This document shows positions 12,567 through 15,242 of a DNA stretch of 15,242 nt, one piece after another (position 1 is the first letter of the stretch; the number at the start of each line of letters is the position of its first letter). The notes under the pieces were generated by a model, which was given only the letters and a program-made list of their open reading frames with translations, searched no databases and had not been told where the DNA came from. Source of the DNA: Actinomycetota bacterium (GTDB lineage: Bacteria > Actinomycetota > Humimicrobiia > Humimicrobiales > Humimicrobiaceae); the NCBI GenBank assembly GCA_016932375.1, contig JAFGDA010000179.1, forward strand, positions 1 through 15,242. The letters run 5' to 3'. Both the position numbers and the translations under genes were made by a program.

Positions 12567-13958
12567 TTATCCGGTCTTAAAATACTGCTGCTCCGGTTCG
12601 GTCTTTCTTTCAGTCCTGCCTGCAGCTTCCGGCTTTGCCGGACTTTCTGCCACATTGTAGAACCTGGTATACCTTGCCTTAAAGTCCAGTAGGAATCTTC
12701 CCAGGGGGCCACTCCTGTTTTTTAATATGGCTGCCTCTATCTGGCACTGGTGCCTTATGTAGTCATAGTCTCCCCTCCTGGAGAGCGCCACCACTACATC
12801 TGCATCCTGCTCAATTGCTCCCGATTCCCTTAAGTCCGACAGTGTTGGTTTCCTGGACTCCCCCACATTTCTGTTAAACTGGGAAAGGGCAACTACCGCC
12901 ACATTTGATTCTGCTGCTGCCTGCTTTAATCCCCGGGCTACAGATGCCACCCTCTGTTCCCGGTTATCCCCATCAGCCGATGCTACAAGCTGCATATAGT
13001 CAACTACCACAAGATCCAGGTCATGTTTGTAGCTTTCCTCCCTTACCCTTGCCTTTATATCCTCTATGGAAGCTGTCATGGACCTGTAGTAGTAGATACT
13101 GCTTTTTCCTATCATATCCTGGGCCTTTTTAATTTTTTCCCTGTGTATATCGACTTTGCCGCTTTCAAGGTCCCTTCCGTCTACTTCACAGGATATGGAG
13201 GTAATCTTTTTGTAGATCTCAAACCAGTCTTCCTCCAGGGAGAAAAGAAGACAGGAAAAGCCATCTCCGGCAGCATGGCTGAGGATGTTTAAGGCAAAAG
13301 AGCTTTTACCCACAGAGGTCCTGGCGGCAATTACATAGAGCTTTCCCTTCTGCAGCCCGGAAAGGCAGCGGTCAAGCTTCTCAAATCCGGTAGCCATCCC
13401 CACCACGCCTCCGTCGGAATTGCCCCTCCTTTGAAGGTCCCGGTTAAAATCTTCGGTATAATCTGATAGTTTAACTATCCTTTTATCCCCGCATGTGGCT
13501 ATGGCCTTCTCAATTCTACCCCTTACCCAGGCCCTGAGCTTTTCCATATCCTCCCTTCTCTCCTCCTCTATTCTTACAAATATGTCATATGCTGCCCTTT
13601 TTATGGCCCTAAGCTGGCTCAGCTTTTTTACCAGCTTTCCGTAGTGGGGTCCCTGGGCTGCTGCGGGACAGGAGGAGATCAAGGTATGGACATAAAGGCC
13701 CTTTTTGTCCCCTGGTATCTTATCATCGCCCTTGAGGCTATCTGCCAGGGTTACCCCGTCTATGGGCTCCCCGGTAATATGCATGGCAGATATTACAAGA
13801 AATGTTATCTGGTGCGCCTCGCTGTAGAAATCTTCGGGCTCAAGCATTGATATGATTTCCGCTCTGGCCCTTTCCGATGTTATCATAGCCCCCAGGGCCG
13901 CCCTTTCCACCTCAAGGTTGTGGGGGGAGAGTTTTTTTGGTTTTGCGCCTACAGCCAT
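12567..13958 (-). CDS. dnaB: DnaB-family replicative helicase
   Basis: A DnaB N-terminal domain (about 10-110, NLEVERAALGAMI) precedes the RecA-like helicase domain. Walker A is ARTSVGKSS (212-220), the catalytic SLEE is at 240-243, Walker B is VVVDYMQL (317-324), then LSQFNR (358-363), SDLRESGAIEQDAD (374-387) and KNRSGPLG (413-420). At 463 residues it is full length and looks active, with a lower-complexity tail. It unwinds DNA at the replication fork and would be loaded by the initiator encoded immediately upstream, whose stop it overlaps by 10 bases. Its stop codon abuts the convergent repressor stop with no base between. Confidence 0.92.
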   Translation of the reverse strand: MAVGAKPKKLSPHNLEVERAALGAMITSERARAEIISMLEPEDFYSEAHQITFLVISAMHITGEPIDGVTLADSLKGDDKIPGDKKGLYVHTLISSCPAAAQGPHYGKLVKKLSQLRAIKRAAYDIFVRIEEERREDMEKLRAWVRGRIEKAIATCGDKRIVKLSDYTEDFNRDLQRRGNSDGGVVGMATGFEKLDRCLSGLQKGKLYVIAARTSVGKSSFALNILSHAAGDGFSCLLFSLEEDWFEIYKKITSISCEVDGRDLESGKVDIHREKIKKAQDMIGKSSIYYYRSMTASIEDIKARVREESYKHDLDLVVVDYMQLVASADGDNREQRVASVARGLKQAAAESNVAVVALSQFNRNVGESRKPTLSDLRESGAIEQDADVVVALSRRGDYDYIRHQCQIEAAILKNRSGPLGRFLLDFKARYTRFYNVAESPAKPEAAGRTERKTEPEQQYFKTG

Positions 13959-14674
13959 TCTGGATCATTTCCTTCCTCTCTATTGTTTTCATACATTCCC
14001 AGGTACTTTTCCACCTGGAGGTCGTTTTTAAATATCTGCTCCAGGGAGTTGTATCCTCCTTTCATATGCCAGGCTGATCTCGCCACACCCAGTATGGCCA
14101 TCTTTAGCTCGTCTGCCTTCCATTTTTTAAGCCGGGCAGCAATCATGGCCTTCCTCCTTTCATCCCATATCCTTATCTTCTTAATGTTCTTTGAGTAGCA
14201 TATCCTTATATCTTCTATTTGCCCTTCTAATAGAGGAGAACCCCTTTTCTTTTGTAAGTTTTCTTTATTTTCTTTTGTAGTTACCTTATGAGGTAATAGT
14301 TCCGTTACCTTATGAGGTAACAGGGTATTACCTCTACAGGTACTAGTACCTCCTGAGGTAATAGCATCCAATTGCCAGTCCCCCACATTGGAGTTTACTG
14401 AGTATGAGTTTACCGGTCCCGGCCGGGATATCTTTATTATTTTTTTGTCCTCCAGGCTAAGAAGTGCCCGTCCTATATGGCGCCGGGAAATACCGGTGGC
14501 ATCCTCAAACTGGGTATATGAAATGGCATCCTCATTTTTTCCCCAGCCGAATGTCTTTCTCATGATATATAGGAGGATCCTGGTCTCATATGAGGTTAGC
14601 TTTATCCTGGTAAGTACCTCCATCACCTCATTGGGGATCCTTGTATAACAGCCTTTTTTATCTTCATTTTCCAT
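13949..14674 (-). CDS. Phage replication initiator, lambda O-like N-terminal domain
   Basis: The N-terminal ~85 residues match the phage replication protein O N-terminal winged helix (YTRIPNEVMEVL at 10-21, ILLYIMRKTFGWGK at 33-46, FEDATGISRRHIGRAL at 56-71). A low-complexity linker follows that includes a tandem LLPHKVT. It is encoded by the iteron cluster, so the origin sits inside the gene as in lambda. The C-terminal ~90 residues, basic and helical, probably contact the helicase. It lies 17 bases after the DUF5659 gene and overlaps the dnaB start by 10 bases. Its role is origin recognition and helicase loading. Confidence 0.82.
   Translation of the reverse strand: MENEDKKGCYTRIPNEVMEVLTRIKLTSYETRILLYIMRKTFGWGKNEDAISYTQFEDATGISRRHIGRALLSLEDKKIIKISRPGPVNSYSVNSNVGDWQLDAITSGGTSTCRGNTLLPHKVTELLPHKVTTKENKENLQKKRGSPLLEGQIEDIRICYSKNIKKIRIWDERRKAMIAARLKKWKADELKMAILGVARSAWHMKGGYNSLEQIFKNDLQVEKYLGMYENNREEGNDPEWL
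14246..14361. repeat. Candidate replication origin: four iterons plus AT-rich stretch
   Basis: Four palindromic repeats of the form TTACCTNNNNAGGTAA lie inside the initiator gene at 14281-14296, 14305-14320, 14328-14343 and 14346-14361. The first two are identical (TATG centre); the third and fourth each depart at one outer base. A T/A-rich stretch at about 14246-14280 flanks the array on one side and would serve as the unwinding element. This is the lambda-type ori layout. Confidence 0.75.
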
Positions 14675-14691
14675 GGTATCTTCCCTGCCTT

Positions 14692-14934
14692 CTACTTTAC
14701 ATTGTGTACCAGGGCCTTAAGGTCCCTTATGGCATTTACAAAGCGGCTGGCAGGCACCTCTTCCTCGTTACTATAGAAGCGGGCTATCATCTGCTGAAGC
14801 TTTCCTGAATCCTCAAAGAAAAAGACTAAAATGCTCCCCCTTCTTTCGGTACGGATAAGTCTTATATCCCTGGCCTTAAGGAAGCAGGCCAGGTAGAAGT
14901 CCCTGGTGGAAAACATACCGGTTTTCATGTTCAT
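14692..14934 (-). CDS. DUF5659 family protein
   Basis: The 80-residue sequence matches DUF5659: FSTRDFYLACFLKARDI (8-24), IRTERRGSILVFFFEDSGKL (27-46), then IARFYSNEEEVPASRFVNAI (50-69). The family occurs in phages and mobile elements, usually near replication genes; no biochemical role is known to me. Translation is well supported by AAGGGAG 7 bases before ATG 14934. It is the first gene of the replication operon and follows a leader that carries a terminator. Confidence 0.72.
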   Translation of the reverse strand: MNMKTGMFSTRDFYLACFLKARDIRLIRTERRGSILVFFFEDSGKLQQMIARFYSNEEEVPASRFVNAIRDLKALVHNVK

Positions 14935-14970
14935 TTCAGATCTCCCTTCATGCTGATTTTTGTGGCAAAT

Positions 14971-14998
14971 AAAAAAGGACCCGGGGGCTGACGGATCC
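14971..14998 (-). terminator. Terminator in the leader of the replication operon
   Basis: On the minus strand GGATCC (14998-14993) pairs with GGGTCC (14982-14977) with one G-U pair, and six T follow (14976-14971). It lies 37 bases upstream of the DUF5659 start, so it either insulates the operon from upstream transcription or is an attenuator that must be read through. Confidence 0.5.
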
Positions 14999-15217
14999 CA
15001 TAAATTTATGTATTTTTGCCTGTTTTAAGGGCTAAACAGACCTTGGCAGGTAAGTATATTATTCTGCCAGGTAGAAAAAATTTCTACATTTGTTTTACAA
15101 AAGCACCCCTCATCGGCTATAATGATAGTTGTATAAAAAGCCCACTATACGGGCTTGTTATAGGCACGGCATGAAGGATTTTAAGAGGCGGGTCTATTAG
15201 CAGGAACGGCTTAATTT
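14999..15217. promoter_or_regulatory. Right-hand control region between replication operon and rnpB
   Basis: No gene is seen. A leftward -10 TATACT (15058-15053) lies within an inverted repeat TGGCAG/CTGCCA (15044-15049, 15064-15069), and a second palindrome GTAGAAA-AAA-TTTCTAC (15071-15087) covers the -35 position, which itself is poor. Together they look like a regulated promoter for the replication operon. A rightward promoter, TTTACA (15094-15099) with TATAAT (15118-15123) at 18-base spacing, points towards and antisense to rnpB, with no gene visible in the window. Confidence 0.4.
15134..15156 (-). terminator. Intrinsic terminator, probably of the rnpB transcript
   Basis: On the minus strand AAGCCC (15156-15151) pairs with GGGCTT (15143-15138) around a 7-base loop, followed by a T-run (to about 15134). 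It lies about 60 bases past the apparent 3' end of rnpB. Confidence 0.6.
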
Positions 15218-15242
15218 TTGTGGGGTCAGCCTGTAAGCCGAG
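15218..15242 (-). ncRNA. rnpB: RNase P RNA, 3' end (cut by the window edge)
   Basis: Read leftward, the last bases give CTCGGCTTACAGGCTGACC followed by CCAC. This matches the conserved 3' strand of bacterial RNase P RNA (the ...ACAGAAxxCGGCTTA... region that pairs with the 5' end). Only about 25 bases are inside the window, so the call rests on this motif and on the terminator downstream. If right, it is the host landmark next to the mobile region. Confidence 0.55.

Noticed and set aside
14281..14361. CRISPR-like array inside the initiator gene
   Set aside because: Units are 16 bases with 2-8 base gaps inside a well-supported coding frame; this is an iteron origin.
15071..15087. Cas12a-type direct repeat (GTAGA/TCTAC)
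   Set aside because: A single perfect palindrome with no repeat copies, spacers or cas genes. It sits at a candidate promoter.

Overview
The window is bacterial. It has sigma-70-type promoters, Shine-Dalgarno sites, intrinsic terminators, and an AT-rich composition with frequent AGG (Arg) and ATA (Ile) codons. The prophage-type genes resemble those of Gram-positive or other anaerobic bacteria. The species cannot be resolved from this window alone. The last ~25 bases, read leftward, look like the 3' end of RNase P RNA (rnpB). That would make the right edge a chromosomal landmark, with a mobile region lying to its left.

Left half (about 255-7764): three clusters of nuclease-type and probable phage-defence genes. 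(i) A leftward cluster (2516 down to 255) holds a PD-(D/E)XK nuclease-like protein, a truncated Mrr-type nuclease domain, a DUF6884 protein and a GIY-YIG-like protein with a C-terminal His/Cys domain. (ii) A divergent rightward cluster (2637-6131) holds a J-domain/coiled-coil protein, a HIRAN-domain protein, a DUF6979 protein, an unrecognised protein and a DUF262-HNH nuclease. (iii) A leftward cluster (7764 down to 6164) holds a DUF6508 protein, a PGN_0703-type putative restriction endonuclease and an 86-residue protein that seems to share the His/Cys domain of the GIY-YIG protein.

Right half (about 7800-14934): the early and packaging-initiation part of a lambdoid-type prophage or phage satellite. 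Leftward from 14934 lie a DUF5659 protein, a replication initiator with four iterons inside its gene, and a DnaB-family helicase. A rightward XRE repressor gene interrupts the series. Leftward from 11868 lie a RecB/Cas4-like exonuclease, a candidate single-strand annealing protein, three small proteins, a sigma-region-4-like late regulator and the P27-family small terminase. The small terminase is bracketed by two copies of a cos-like repeat. No large terminase, portal, capsid, tail, lysis or integrase gene is present. Immediately beyond the terminase lies the defence cargo.

Regulation: the repressor gene and the exonuclease operon diverge from an operator-rich region. The leftward promoter there runs into an intrinsic terminator before the first gene, and the replication operon leader also carries a terminator, so processive antitermination is possible. 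Four related palindromes lie between the late regulator and the small terminase. The overall picture is either a decayed prophage or a cos-type satellite that encodes TerS without structural genes and carries several defence modules next to rnpB. The window does not decide between them.
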